Origin: Methanomicrobiales archaeon HGW-Methanomicrobiales-1
GTDB lineage: Archaea; Halobacteriota; Methanomicrobia; Methanomicrobiales; Methanospirillaceae
Length of the DNA: 64,000 nt
Reading direction: 5' to 3'
Assembly: GCA_002839675.1 (NCBI GenBank)
Contig: PGYM01000001.1
Span: 362,683-426,682 of the forward strand
Notes under the pieces: generated by a model
The model's input: the letters and a program-made list of their open reading frames with translations, nothing else
Told to the model about the DNA's origin: nothing
Databases searched by the model: none
Part shown: positions 43,163 to 51,883 of the stretch, piece after piece
How positions within the stretch are numbered: the stretch's first letter is position 1
How the letters are laid out: every line of letters starts with the position of its first letter
Translations under genes and position numbers: made by a program

Positions 43163-44071
43163 TTAGTCCCGAAGGGTCCTCCCGGTAAGTTTCAGGAATA
43201 CGTCTTCAAGCGTTGCCAGCCGGGTGAGCATCTTTTTTGGCTGGCAGGAATCGAGCAGGATCTTGGCGACCTCCCGGGACGAATCCGTGGCGATCTGAAT
43301 GGTATCCCCGGTCACTTCGTGCGGGATGCCGTGTACCACAAGGCAGGCGAGCACTTCGGCACTCGTTTCCACCTCCACGATCTCATCGCCAACGTACTTC
43401 TTCACCAAATCCGCAGGAGCACCCTCGACAAGGATGGTTCCCTTGTCCATGATCACGAGCCGGTCGCAGAGCCGGGCTGCCTCGTCGAGATAATGCGTGG
43501 TAAGTACAATCGTATTTCCCTGTGCCTGCAGGGTCTTGAGTTTCTCCCAGATCAAGTGGCGGGCCTGCGGGTCGAGACCAATGGTTGGTTCATCGAGGAT
43601 GAGCAGATCCGGGTTGTTGACCAGCGCCCGGGCAAGGATAAGGCGCCGCTTCATCCCCCCCGAGAGTTTTTCAACCTCGACATCGCGTTTCTCCTGCAGC
43701 TGGACAAATTCGAGCAGTTCATCGGATCGCTTCTTTGCTGCCGGTGCGGGAATGTCAAAGTAGCCGGAATAGGTAAAGAGGTTTCCGAAGCAGGTGAAGT
43801 CAGGATCAAGGTTGGTCTCCTGCGGGACTACGCCGAGCCGCTTCTTGATCTCAGCCGGTTGCGTGTCCGGGTCCATGCCAAAAACCGAAAGCACACCGGA
43901 TGAACGGGGCGAGACACAAGCGATCATCTTCATGGTCGTAGTCTTACCGGCCCCGTTAGGGCCTAAAAACCCGAAGACCTCGCCTTTTTTTACCGAAAAT
44001 GAGATGCCATCGACAGCGACAAGCTCGCCATAGGTCTTCCTTAAATTGTGTGCTTCAATAATCCCTGTCAA
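43163..44071 (-). CDS. ABC-2 transporter ATP-binding protein
   Basis: A 302-residue ABC ATPase. Walker A GPNGAGKTTTMKMI, signature KLSGGMKRRLILARALV, Walker B LLILDEPTIGLDPQA and the H-loop TTHYLDEAARLCDR are all intact. I start it at TTG 44071 (GGAG nine bases upstream); the open frame reaches 44179 but the added residues are not family-like. With the permease it makes a second exporter besides the one at 31969, but without an adjacent PadR gene. Confidence 0.92.
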   Translation of the reverse strand: MTGIIEAHNLRKTYGELVAVDGISFSVKKGEVFGFLGPNGAGKTTTMKMIACVSPRSSGVLSVFGMDPDTQPAEIKKRLGVVPQETNLDPDFTCFGNLFTYSGYFDIPAPAAKKRSDELLEFVQLQEKRDVEVEKLSGGMKRRLILARALVNNPDLLILDEPTIGLDPQARHLIWEKLKTLQAQGNTIVLTTHYLDEAARLCDRLVIMDKGTILVEGAPADLVKKYVGDEIVEVETSAEVLACLVVHGIPHEVTGDTIQIATDSSREVAKILLDSCQPKKMLTRLATLEDVFLKLTGRTLRD

Positions 44072-44188
44072 TGGATTGCACTCCTTAATCCAGTGTTTTG
44101 TGCGGGAGTGAATAAATACCCTCATGCCGTGCCAGTAGATTATCGCCAAAAAAAGGAGCTGGCGGGGATAAAGATGCAATAAATCCGG

Positions 44189-44659
44189 TTATTTTCCGGT
44201 GAGCCGGTGGATAGCTGCCTGCGCTGATGAGCGGACATCGGAAAAAGGATCGTTAAGCAGGGAAGTGAGCGGCCGGATGGCTCTTTCATCCCCCAGTTTT
44301 CCCAGGATTTCTGCGGCACCGATCCTGACTGTCATATCCTTATCCGTAAGGCAGCCGATGAGTGGACTGACGGCAGCCGGGTCTTTGATCTTTCCCAGTG
44401 CCGTGATCGCTGCGCAGCGGATGGCCGGTTCGGCATCCCCGAGCGCAGTAACCAGGGCAGGTACCGCATCGGAATCACCAAGACGACCCAGGGCCTGCAC
44501 AATCTCGCACCGGACCCGCGGATGAGAGTCGGAAATGGCTGCGGCGAGCGGAACAATTGCCGAAAGATTCCCGGATTTTCCCAGTTCCGCCGCAGCTGCC
44601 TGGCGTTTTTTAACGGTGGGTGCACGGAGATCGGCTAAAAGGGAGTGAAAGTCTTTCAT
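44189..44659 (-). CDS. HEAT-repeat (PBS lyase-type) protein
   Basis: A 156-residue all-helical protein made of four or five HEAT repeats of about 31 residues. Repeats carry PLAAAISDSHPRVRCEIVQA, LVTALGDAEPAIRCAAITAL and LIGCLTDKDMTVRIGAAEIL, with regular Leu/Ala positions. Such small HEAT proteins act as protein-binding scaffolds. The partner is unknown. It is separated from the next gene by 15 bases. Confidence 0.85.
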   Translation of the reverse strand: MKDFHSLLADLRAPTVKKRQAAAAELGKSGNLSAIVPLAAAISDSHPRVRCEIVQALGRLGDSDAVPALVTALGDAEPAIRCAAITALGKIKDPAAVSPLIGCLTDKDMTVRIGAAEILGKLGDERAIRPLTSLLNDPFSDVRSSAQAAIHRLTGK

Positions 44660-44674
44660 AAAAACAGTGTCCGG

Positions 44675-45022
44675 TTAATGATCGCACTCGTATCCGGATT
44701 CGTACGCGGAAATGACCTTTTTGGCCACCTCTTCGGATAACCGGTCCTGCACGAGGTGCACAAACGCCTCGACATCCTCAACGGGAAGGCATCCCATGCT
44801 CTCCTTTCCTTCCTGGATCATATCGGTAAGGTAGGTCAATTCCTCGTCAGTCAACCGGTTTATCCGCTCAATAAAATCATTACTGTCTTCGGCAAAGTGG
44901 TTGGAGATCGGGGGCAGGATCGATTGGAACATATGATCCGATCCTGAACAGGTGAGATTGCCGCATTCCGGTGCAAGTTTTTTAAAGATGGCAAGGTCTT
45001 TTTCAGAGAGTTCCCGTGGCAT
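44675..45022 (-). CDS. Hypothetical protein, mostly helical, Cys-containing
   Basis: A 115-residue protein I do not recognise. It is mostly helical, with ELSEKDLAIFKKLAPECGNL, a DSNDFIERINRLTDEELTYL helix and VEAFVHLVQDRLSEEVAKKV near the end. Four cysteines are present, and it ends GYECDH. ATG 45022 gives a compact start; the frame extends to 45082. It lies beside the HEAT-repeat gene on the same strand and could be its partner; that is a guess. Confidence 0.6.
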   Translation of the reverse strand: MPRELSEKDLAIFKKLAPECGNLTCSGSDHMFQSILPPISNHFAEDSNDFIERINRLTDEELTYLTDMIQEGKESMGCLPVEDVEAFVHLVQDRLSEEVAKKVISAYESGYECDH

Positions 45023-45251
45023 GGTTGTGTTATCCTGATCAATTATTTCTCCGGCTTTGGAATAAACGTGCGTGACAGGCACCGTCCACTCTCACGATCC
45101 GGGGGTCTCGCCATGGATCCGGCGGGTTCCCCTGCCCTTGGTGACAGGCGAATAACTGAGACAGTCTTCGCTCGCTGGCATATACTCCCGTTGTTACTAA
45201 AACGTACTTTATCTTTGCTATGGGGATTACCCGAAAAAAAAGAAGACTGGA

Positions 45252-45626
45252 TTAGAAATATTTGTCAATCCAGTTCTTGATACCGGCAATAATTCCGCCG
45301 GAGTTGCCCGAGCCGGAGGATTTCTTTCCCGGGCGGGGCTGCATGGTTGCGGGGCGGGATATCGTGCGACGCGGTGCCGGTGCTTCCCGTTCCGGAATAT
45401 CCCGTAAGGTGGGCTGCGGTGCTTCGCCATCCGATTCGAAGCCCCATGCAAATCCGATCTTGTAGGCCCTTTCATTCTGGCGGATCCAGTTTGCAGCGTT
45501 CATGTACCCGCGATCTTCGGCTTTCTTGATCGTATCCTCGTGGTTCTGAGTGAAATGGATCTCGCGCTGAAGAGCGGTTAACTCCTCGTATACTTTTCCG
45601 GGGACTCTGATCTTCTCCCTGCTCAT
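45252..45626 (-). CDS. Hypothetical protein with disordered middle
   Basis: A 124-residue protein of unknown family. The N-terminal half (REKIRVPGKVYEELTALQRE, YMNAANWIRQNERAYKIGF) is helical; residues about 70-105 are rich in Pro, Arg and Ser and probably disordered. The end, GIIAGIKNWIDKYF, could be an amphipathic membrane-binding helix. Codon use fits the neighbours. Confidence 0.6.
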   Translation of the reverse strand: MSREKIRVPGKVYEELTALQREIHFTQNHEDTIKKAEDRGYMNAANWIRQNERAYKIGFAWGFESDGEAPQPTLRDIPEREAPAPRRTISRPATMQPRPGKKSSGSGNSGGIIAGIKNWIDKYF

Positions 45627-45795
45627 AACTCCTCATATAGGCATATGCTGGGATACGATATTTAATGTTTCCTCATAAAAACGTCGAAAATACAGGACAA
45701 TTGGTTTTTTGGAGGTTTAAAAAGCGGTTAACCGGTAAACACAGAAAGTTGATACGTGTGCCGGACAATTGAACAACAGTAAGGGGGTGTGAACA

Positions 45796-45984
45796 TTGGT
45801 CAAGGTGGTATACGAAGGGGACGACTTCAAGCGAATGTTAAGAACGGATCTGCAGAAGCTTGAACGCCTTGTTGAATCAAAAAAATTAGGCATCGTTGAA
45901 ATCGACTATAAGGAAGGCAAAATCAAGGTGGAAATCAAAAAGAAGGGAAACGATATTGTGGTAAAACGCTGGCGGCCATCGTAA
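45796..45984 (+). CDS. Small hypothetical protein, TTG start
   Basis: A 62-residue basic protein with DDFKRMLRTDLQKLERLVES, then alternating strands (GIVEIDYKEGKIKVEIKKK) and a final VKRWRPS. A TTG start at 45796 is preceded by AGGGGGTGTG at 45781. The helix-plus-hairpin pattern suggests a small nucleic-acid-binding or regulatory protein, but it is not recognised. Confidence 0.55.
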   Translation: MVKVVYEGDDFKRMLRTDLQKLERLVESKKLGIVEIDYKEGKIKVEIKKKGNDIVVKRWRPS

Positions 45985-46099
45985 TATCAGTTTTCAGATT
46001 TTTTTTAAAAATTACCCCGGGTTTCCTGACGGTCCGAAAAAAACGACCGGGTTATTAACAAAAACGTGTGATAAAAGATATGTCCGGCCACAAAAAAGA

Positions 46100-46486
46100 T
46101 CAGATCTCTTTTTTGTAATCAGAGTGCACTTTTGGCATCTTCATTCTCTGGGCTTTCTGGATCTTTTTTATGGTATCTTCTTTGGCAAGAGTGGTCTTTT
46201 CTGCTGCTGACAGCTCGCTGTCCGCTTCCCGTTCGCCGGCACTTTCTGCCAGGATCTTCCGGTACTCTTCATCGGAAATACCTACTTTTTTAAGTTCAAT
46301 TCCGGTGAAAAAACCCTGCATATATTTTGCATAGTGTTCCGGGCATGCAGGAAGTATGGTCTCTCCATCTGCCGTTTTTCCCTTTACCGGCAAAAGAGTG
46401 CCGGTAACTTTCTCCGGCTGCCGGCAGATGCAGCAGCGGTAATGGTGCCTGCGCCGGATTATGTCAAATTCTGCATTGTCAGTCAT
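46100..46486 (-). CDS. Hypothetical Cys/His zinc-binding protein
   Basis: A 128-residue protein with a likely N-terminal zinc site: HHYRCCICRQPEKVTGTLLP and later LPACPEHYAKY supply Cys and His ligands. The rest is Lys/Glu-rich and helical, with SELSAAEKTTLAKEDTIKKI. It is not recognised. It lies 65 bases from tRNA-Glu on the same strand. Confidence 0.6.
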   Translation of the reverse strand: MTDNAEFDIIRRRHHYRCCICRQPEKVTGTLLPVKGKTADGETILPACPEHYAKYMQGFFTGIELKKVGISDEEYRKILAESAGEREADSELSAAEKTTLAKEDTIKKIQKAQRMKMPKVHSDYKKEI

Positions 46487-46551
46487 GTATTGCCTCTTTT
46501 ATTTTTAAATAACCTGAAGTTATCGGGATTTCAGGATCAGTCAAAACCGGA

Positions 46552-46626
46552 TGCTGCTATGGGGATTCGAACCCCAGTCGCGAGCGTGAGAGGCTCGCAT
46601 GATTGGCCGGACTACACTATAGCAGC
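46552..46626 (-). tRNA. tRNA-Glu (anticodon CTC)
   Basis: Read on the minus strand, a complete cloverleaf: 7-bp acceptor GCTGCTA / TAGCAGC with discriminator A, a D arm with TGTAGTCCGGCCAATCA, an anticodon stem CGAGC / GCTCG with loop CTCTCAC (anticodon CTC), and T-loop GGTTCGAATCC. It decodes GAG. No intron and no encoded CCA. Confidence 0.95.
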
Positions 46627-46655
46627 GTAATTGCTCAATAACTTGGGCGATATTT

Positions 46656-46799
46656 TTACTTATAGTTTATTACTTCATATACCCGGCCCGTTTCTTCATC
46701 CATATACTGCAATCCGTGAAATGGACGCAGTACCTTTAGGGAATCTTTGATCCGGTTAGTTTTTGTTCCTTTTTTTACCCGCGACTTTCCTGCTCGCAT
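46656..46799 (-). CDS. Possible small basic protein
   Basis: A 47-residue frame beginning MRAGKSRVKKGTKTN and ending HGLQYMDEETGRVYEVINYK. Its composition and codons look coding, although no ribosome site is clear at ATG 46799. An upstream extension to 46922 adds an antisense stretch of the DRG gene and is less likely. Not recognised; a ribosome-associated or nucleic-acid-binding peptide is possible. Confidence 0.45.
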   Translation of the reverse strand: MRAGKSRVKKGTKTNRIKDSLKVLRPFHGLQYMDEETGRVYEVINYK

Positions 46800-46872
46800 C
46801 CCATGGAAAAGAACAACCCCTCTCTTTTCTCCACAACAACTATATCTCGGACATGCGGCGATTAATATAGGA

Positions 46873-47985
46873 ATGAGTAGTCTTGAAGAACAGATTAAGG
46901 AGCTCGAGGATGAGCTGGTCAAGACGCCCTATAACAAGGCTACTTCCAAGCATATCGGACGCATAAAGGCAAAGATCGCCCGTCTCAGGGACGAAGCGGT
47001 AAGCCGCGCAATGAAAGCCGGCGGGGGTGGCGAAGGGTATTCGGTCAAAAAGTCCGGAGATGCCACCGCAGTCCTTGTCGGGTTCCCGTCCACCGGTAAA
47101 AGTACGCTCCTCAACAAACTCACCGGCACGGAAAGTGCAGTTGCGGCGTATGCATTCACAACGCTCACGGTGGTACCCGGTGCGCTGGAACACAAAGGGG
47201 CAAAGATCCAGCTGCTCGATATCCCGGGCCTGATTGCCGGTGCAGCAATGGGTAAGGGCCGGGGCAAGGAAGTGATTGCCGTTGTCCGTGGCGCCGATAT
47301 CATTGTCATTCTCGTGGACGTCTTCAATGAGCGGCATTTCGATGTGCTCATCAAGGAACTCTATGATGCCGGCATCCGGATCAATGTGCCAAAACCCGAT
47401 ATCACCATCAAGAAATCCTCGCATGGCGGTATCCGGCTCAATGCGGTCGGTACCTTGGATCTCGACATAGAAGAAGTCCGGTCCATCCTTGCCGAGAGTA
47501 AGATGATGAACGCCGATATCCTGATCCGCGGGAATGCCACCCAGGATGACCTTATCGATGCGATACAGGGCAACCGCGTGTATGTTCCGGCGTTCATTGC
47601 GGTGAACAAGGTGGATCTCGTGGACAAGGAGCGGTACCTGGAGATCGAGCACGATATTGCAGAACGCTTCGGCAGCCAGCCGCTCATGATATCGGCCCAT
47701 GTCGGTTACCACCTCGAAGAGACGAAAGATGCCATCTATGATTGTCTCGGGTTCTTCCGGGTCTATCTCAAACCCCATGGCGGCGAAGCGGATCTCGAAG
47801 AGCCCCTCATTGTCAGGGAAGGCAGCACGATCGAGGATGTCTGTACCAAGCTTCACCGCGAATTTGTCCAGAAGTTCCGCTATGCCCGGGTCTGGGGCAA
47901 ATCGGTCAAACACCCGGGCCAGCGGGTAGGTCTCTCCCACCGGCTGGTGGACAGCGATCTGATCACCATCATTGTCGAGCGCTGA
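46873..47985 (+). CDS. DRG-family Obg-like GTP-binding protein
   Basis: A 370-residue GTPase of the eukaryal/archaeal DRG group, linked to translation. It has a helical lead with KTPYNKATSKHIGRIKAKIA, P-loop GFPSTGKSTLLNKLTG, switch region AFTTLTVVPGALEHKG, LLDIPGLIAGAAMGKGRGKE and NKVD. The C-terminal TGS domain follows (about 295-370). ATG 46873 is the family start; the open frame to 46747 adds unrelated residues. Complete. Confidence 0.94.
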   Translation: MSSLEEQIKELEDELVKTPYNKATSKHIGRIKAKIARLRDEAVSRAMKAGGGGEGYSVKKSGDATAVLVGFPSTGKSTLLNKLTGTESAVAAYAFTTLTVVPGALEHKGAKIQLLDIPGLIAGAAMGKGRGKEVIAVVRGADIIVILVDVFNERHFDVLIKELYDAGIRINVPKPDITIKKSSHGGIRLNAVGTLDLDIEEVRSILAESKMMNADILIRGNATQDDLIDAIQGNRVYVPAFIAVNKVDLVDKERYLEIEHDIAERFGSQPLMISAHVGYHLEETKDAIYDCLGFFRVYLKPHGGEADLEEPLIVREGSTIEDVCTKLHREFVQKFRYARVWGKSVKHPGQRVGLSHRLVDSDLITIIVER

Positions 47986-48091
47986 TACCGGATACCCCGG
48001 TCAGCTGCTCCCTTTTTTCCCGGCATCGTTTGGAAAAATATAATGTGCCCGGAATCCATCTCTCCCTAAGAGACGCCGGAATTCTTCCCAA

Positions 48092-49186
48092 ATGGCCCAA
48101 AAACGCCCGCTCTCTCTCATAAACTGCCTGCTGGAACGGTGCCCGATGACAAACCCCCCCTGTGAGAATCCGGATTGCATACCTGCTGAATTTTCCCATC
48201 CTGTTGTGTTTACTCTTGATGACCAGGGAAAAATTACCTCGGTCAGTTCCGGATGTACCGGGATGCTGGGTTTTTTACCGGATGAGATGATGGGCCAACC
48301 GCTGTCTGCGCTCGTCCTGCCCCGGGAAAAAGATCGTGTCAGCGAAATGTATGGGAAGGAAAACCCGGAAAAAATCCCTTATTCCTGTTTCCATGTTGTG
48401 GGAAAAGAGGGAATCGCTCACCCCGCTATGGCCATTTCCCGGTCTGTTTTTGACGGACGGAATGAGGTTGGCATGTTCGGTCTTATCGGGGAGATAAGCA
48501 CGGATAAACAGGCTGAAAAAATCACCCGGCAGACCAACCTGATGATGAACCGGTTAAACAGCATTGTCCGCCATGATATCAACAACCAGCTTACCGTCTT
48601 AAACGGCTACCTCACCCTGATGGAGCCGGAAGACAGTGCGCTCCGGTCGGGAGATATTGTCCGGATCCTTCTCGGTGCAACAGAAAAAATCCAGAAAATG
48701 ATCACTTTTACCAAGGAGTACAAGGATATCGGTACCCAATCCCCGAAGTGGACCGGTCTTTATGAGATGTTCCAATCCGTCCGCTCCATTTTTAGTGATG
48801 GCAGGTTGCAGATACAAGCGGACCCCGGGTGCAGGGATCTTGAACTTTTCACCGATCCGATGTTTGCAAAAGTCTTTTTGAACCTGATCGATAATTCGCA
48901 TCGCCATGGAAAAACGGTGACAGAAATATCCCTGCGGTGGCACCGGGAGAATGGGGGAGCAACCATTGTGTACGAGGATAATGGAACCGGGATTCCAGAC
49001 GCACTCCGGCCATCCCTTTTCCTGCCGGGCAAGGGGATGAAAACCGGCAACGGGCTGTTCTTAGTCCAGGAAATCCTTGCGATCCCCGGTTTTACCATCG
49101 CCGAGACCGGCAAGCCGGGTAAGGGTGCACGGTTTGAGATTCATATTCCCGCCGGTTCATTCCGGGTGAAAGAAAATAAAGGATAA
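48092..49186 (+). CDS. PAS-domain histidine kinase, soluble
   Basis: A 364-residue protein with one PAS domain (about 35-140: PVVFTLDDQGKITSVSSGC, FLPDEMMGQPLSALVLP) and a kinase core. The H box is NSIVRHDINNQLTVLNGYLT with the phosphoryl-accepting His, the N box FLNLIDNSHRHGKTV, G1 EDNGTGIPD and G2 GKGMKTGNGLFLVQEI. No membrane helix is seen. No response regulator is adjacent, as is common for methanogen kinases. A later start at 48146 is possible. Confidence 0.85.
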   Translation: MAQKRPLSLINCLLERCPMTNPPCENPDCIPAEFSHPVVFTLDDQGKITSVSSGCTGMLGFLPDEMMGQPLSALVLPREKDRVSEMYGKENPEKIPYSCFHVVGKEGIAHPAMAISRSVFDGRNEVGMFGLIGEISTDKQAEKITRQTNLMMNRLNSIVRHDINNQLTVLNGYLTLMEPEDSALRSGDIVRILLGATEKIQKMITFTKEYKDIGTQSPKWTGLYEMFQSVRSIFSDGRLQIQADPGCRDLELFTDPMFAKVFLNLIDNSHRHGKTVTEISLRWHRENGGATIVYEDNGTGIPDALRPSLFLPGKGMKTGNGLFLVQEILAIPGFTIAETGKPGKGARFEIHIPAGSFRVKENKG

Positions 49187-49233
49187 CCGGGATCTCTCCG
49201 GGGCCTGTTTACTCCGTTCTGATTATCCGGTTT

Positions 49234-50355
49234 TTATTTCGTAGCCGGCAGAACCGCTGTCCTGATGATCGCAAGCGGCGCTTCTGTCTTGATCCCGTAC
49301 CCGCAGAAATGCGTCCGTGAGGCAGCAAATCCCGCAGCACGGATACGTTCGAGAACCGTGTTGATGTCCGGGGGGGACACTTTCAGTTGTTTTGCGATAT
49401 GGTGATAATCGTAAAACGATGAGGTGGGGAGTTCCTCGATACTGGTGTTGATGAGTTTTTCGATATCTTTTCTCGTGCCGAGCTCCATGGTATCCAGTTG
49501 CTCCTTCATCTGGAGGAGTACCTCAGTGTTCCGGATACTGCCAAGCCACAGGGGGCCGATAAAACTGAGGGGCACACCGCAGTGCGGGCAGCATACGGTG
49601 GGGGGAATCATGCCCGGGTGCTCCTCCCGGTACGGGCATTTCGGGCACTGGAGGATGAACCCGATCTGCTTGAGGGTATTGTCAGCGGCGCCAGCCCCCC
49701 GGATCAACCGGAGGTGGAGCCGGACGAAATGTTCGCGGGCATAACAGAAGGTTGGCTCAACACCCCGGTCGTACTTGACGGTCTCCCGTACAACAAACCC
49801 GAGAAGGATACGAAGGCCGACTTCGCTGTGGTATTCCGTGTTCAGCGGTCGTGCGAAATACCGCCGTATTCCTGCTTTCAGGTGCGCCCCGCACAGGGGG
49901 GCGGTATCAGTGGCAGTGACAAAGAGAAACCTGCGGGTACCCCGGACCGCAGCATCCACGACCATCGCTGGTGTCCCGAACGGATCGAGATCCACGGCAT
50001 CAAACGATCGTTCCGACATCAGGGCACTGGCATCCCGCTGCACGACCTCGACCGGAAGGTTCGCCCGGAACGCATTGTACGTGATCAGTTCGATGGCTTC
50101 GGCCTCACGATCATTGATGGTAACGGGGATACCGCATTCGTTCAACACCCGCAACCCGCGAATGCCCGTAGCTCCCATTGCATCAAGATATTCCGAGGGT
50201 TTGAGTACCGAGAGCAAAAGGACGGTCACATCGCGGTTCAGTTCCATCTTCCGGTTAAAAAAGATCGGGGCTGAACCGGGAGGAAACTGTGTTGTATTGT
50301 CCTGGACCGGGATAAAAAACCGGGTTTTTCCTTCCGTTGTCTCGATTAACTCCAT
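49234..50355 (-). CDS. trm1: tRNA (guanine26-N2) dimethyltransferase Trm1
   Basis: A 373-residue enzyme making N2,N2-dimethylguanosine 26. It has MELIETTEGKTRFFIPVQD, NRKMELNRDVTVLLL, DPFGTPAMVVDAAVRG and a zinc-ribbon-like CPKCPYREEHPG with CCPHCGVPLSF. The TATA-like TGTATAAGG about 25-33 bases before ATG 50355 suggests a leaderless message, so that start is preferred over frames reaching into the tRNA-Arg gene. It stands divergent from a tRNA gene, with about 60 bases between. Confidence 0.92.
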   Translation of the reverse strand: MELIETTEGKTRFFIPVQDNTTQFPPGSAPIFFNRKMELNRDVTVLLLSVLKPSEYLDAMGATGIRGLRVLNECGIPVTINDREAEAIELITYNAFRANLPVEVVQRDASALMSERSFDAVDLDPFGTPAMVVDAAVRGTRRFLFVTATDTAPLCGAHLKAGIRRYFARPLNTEYHSEVGLRILLGFVVRETVKYDRGVEPTFCYAREHFVRLHLRLIRGAGAADNTLKQIGFILQCPKCPYREEHPGMIPPTVCCPHCGVPLSFIGPLWLGSIRNTEVLLQMKEQLDTMELGTRKDIEKLINTSIEELPTSSFYDYHHIAKQLKVSPPDINTVLERIRAAGFAASRTHFCGYGIKTEAPLAIIRTAVLPATK

Positions 50356-50415
50356 TGCGGAGAACTGTTGCAGCGCGCAAACCTTATACATATTCCTCCA
50401 CAATTGGTATGAGCA

Positions 50416-50490
50416 GGGCGAGTGGCTTAGCCCGGACATAGCGTCAGCCTCCTAAGCTGAATGCCGGGGGTTCAAATCCCCCCTCGCCCG
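50416..50490 (+). tRNA. tRNA-Arg (anticodon CCT)
   Basis: A full cloverleaf: 7-bp acceptor GGGCGAG / CTCGCCC with discriminator G, D arm GGCTTAGCCCGGACA, an anticodon stem TCAGC / GCTGA with loop CTCCTAA (anticodon CCT), and T-loop GGTTCAAATCC. It decodes AGG. No intron or encoded CCA. A T5 run follows as terminator. Confidence 0.95.
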
Positions 50491-50545
50491 TTTTTGTCCG
50501 ACTTTTCGTGCATTTTATTATCCTGACAAGGAGATATGGTATAAA

Positions 50546-51385
50546 ATGAGCATTGCAGGATTTTTTACTATCACCCGCCCGGCAAACGCGGTAATATCCG
50601 GCGTAACTGCAATCATAGCATACCTTGTTGCCACCGGAACCATCGTTCCCTCAACGATTCTCCTGCTGGTCATCGTCACCCTGATCACTGCTGCCGGTAA
50701 TGTGATCAATGATTATTTCGATACTGATATCGACCGGATCAACCGCCCCGAACGCCCCATCCCTTCCGGACTCGTAACTCCGTCAGCTGCACGGTATTTT
50801 GCCGTTATGCTGTTTGTCGCGGGTATCATCGTTGCCCTTTTCACCCCCATGCTCTGTCTGGCCATCGTGATAATCAATTCCGTGATTCTTGTCCTGTATG
50901 CAGCAAAACTCAAGGGTATGCCGGTGATTGGCAATGCAGCGGTTGCTTATCTTGCTGCCAGCATCTTCCTGTTCGGTGGAGCCTTTGCCGGTTGGGATAC
51001 GCTGGTGCATGTAGTCCCGCTTGCGGCAATCACGTTCTTTGCAACCATGGTCCGGGAAATCTTAAAGGATGCCGAGGATGTGGAGGGCGATATGGCGGGA
51101 GGGGCCGATACCCTTCCTATCCGTATAGGAGTCCCGCTGACAACCCGCATTGCGGTGGGATTTGCCCTTGTTTCGGTGGTTGCAAGTGTTGTGCCGTTCC
51201 TCTGGTGGGGTGCGTGGTATCTCGCCGGCATTGTCATTGTTGATATCATCATCCTTGCTGCGGTAATCCGGACGCTGGGCTGCGCAGCTCCTGCCTGTAT
51301 CAGGGCAACCCGATCAACCACGTTCATCAAGGCCGGCATGTTTGCTGCCCTTTTGGTTTTTGCCCTCTCGGCAGTCTTCCTGTAA
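50546..51385 (+). CDS. Digeranylgeranylglyceryl phosphate synthase (UbiA family)
   Basis: A 279-residue, roughly nine-helix prenyltransferase that adds the second geranylgeranyl chain in archaeal lipid synthesis. Both Asp-rich motifs are seen: NVINDYFDTDIDRINRPERP and REILKDAEDVEGDMAGG. The GLVTPSAA segment after the first is typical. Normal length. It stands alone after tRNA-Arg. Confidence 0.92.
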   Translation: MSIAGFFTITRPANAVISGVTAIIAYLVATGTIVPSTILLLVIVTLITAAGNVINDYFDTDIDRINRPERPIPSGLVTPSAARYFAVMLFVAGIIVALFTPMLCLAIVIINSVILVLYAAKLKGMPVIGNAAVAYLAASIFLFGGAFAGWDTLVHVVPLAAITFFATMVREILKDAEDVEGDMAGGADTLPIRIGVPLTTRIAVGFALVSVVASVVPFLWWGAWYLAGIVIVDIIILAAVIRTLGCAAPACIRATRSTTFIKAGMFAALLVFALSAVFL

Positions 51386-51469
51386 CCGGTCACCCGGCCC
51401 GGTCCGGGCGGCAGTATCTTCCAAGCAACAGGTTTATCCCCTGATCATTCCTCAATTACCTTGAGAGCA

Positions 51470-51883
51470 ATGCCGACACTTTTCCAGAAAGGAAATACCT
51501 TTTTTGCACAAAAAGGGACGTATTTTGAGGGGAACGTGAAGGTAGACGGGGACTTTATCGTCCCTCCCCACACGCATTTCTGGGGGCGGCTTACGGTCAC
51601 CGGCTCCCTTGAACTTGGTCCGCGTTCCAGTGTAGCACTCGACGTCAGCTGCTGGAATGCGATCATTGGGAGCCAGTGCCGTATCAAGGGCCCGATTGTT
51701 GCGCACGGGGATGTGACCATCCTCGATCATGCGGCCGTCCATTCAATCCAGGCAGGTGGCAAGGTGATCCTGCGCACCGGCGTTCATGTCGGGGATGTGA
51801 CCAGCGAGGACACGATCATCGTCCATGGCAAGATAAAAAGCGGGAAATTAACCGGGAAGAATATGAATGTCCTCGGGGATTAA
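51470..51883 (+). CDS. Bactofilin-like polymer-forming beta-helix protein
   Basis: A 137-residue beta-strand repeat protein of about eight hexapeptide-like turns, including GTYFEGNVKVDGDFIVPP, GRLTVTGSLELGPRS and IKGPIVAHGDVTILDHAAV. It resembles bactofilin/DUF583 proteins, which polymerise without nucleotide in bacteria, and also carboxylesterase-type beta helices. Its 3' end overlaps the convergent DUF116 gene by 36 bases. The start could be TTG 51461. Confidence 0.7.
   Translation: MPTLFQKGNTFFAQKGTYFEGNVKVDGDFIVPPHTHFWGRLTVTGSLELGPRSSVALDVSCWNAIIGSQCRIKGPIVAHGDVTILDHAAVHSIQAGGKVILRTGVHVGDVTSEDTIIVHGKIKSGKLTGKNMNVLGD

Noticed and set aside
45083-45251. Possible gene in the gap with repeated GTGACAGGC
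   Set aside because: Only two copies of a 9-base word and no credible frame, RNA fold or promoter were seen.
46840-47940. 366-residue open frame on the minus strand
   Set aside because: Fully antisense to the DRG GTPase gene, which has all GTPase motifs.
50356-50439. Longer Trm1 start at 50439
   Set aside because: It would run antisense into tRNA-Arg; the family N-terminus MELIETTEG and a TATA box 25-33 bases before 50355 favour the shorter form.
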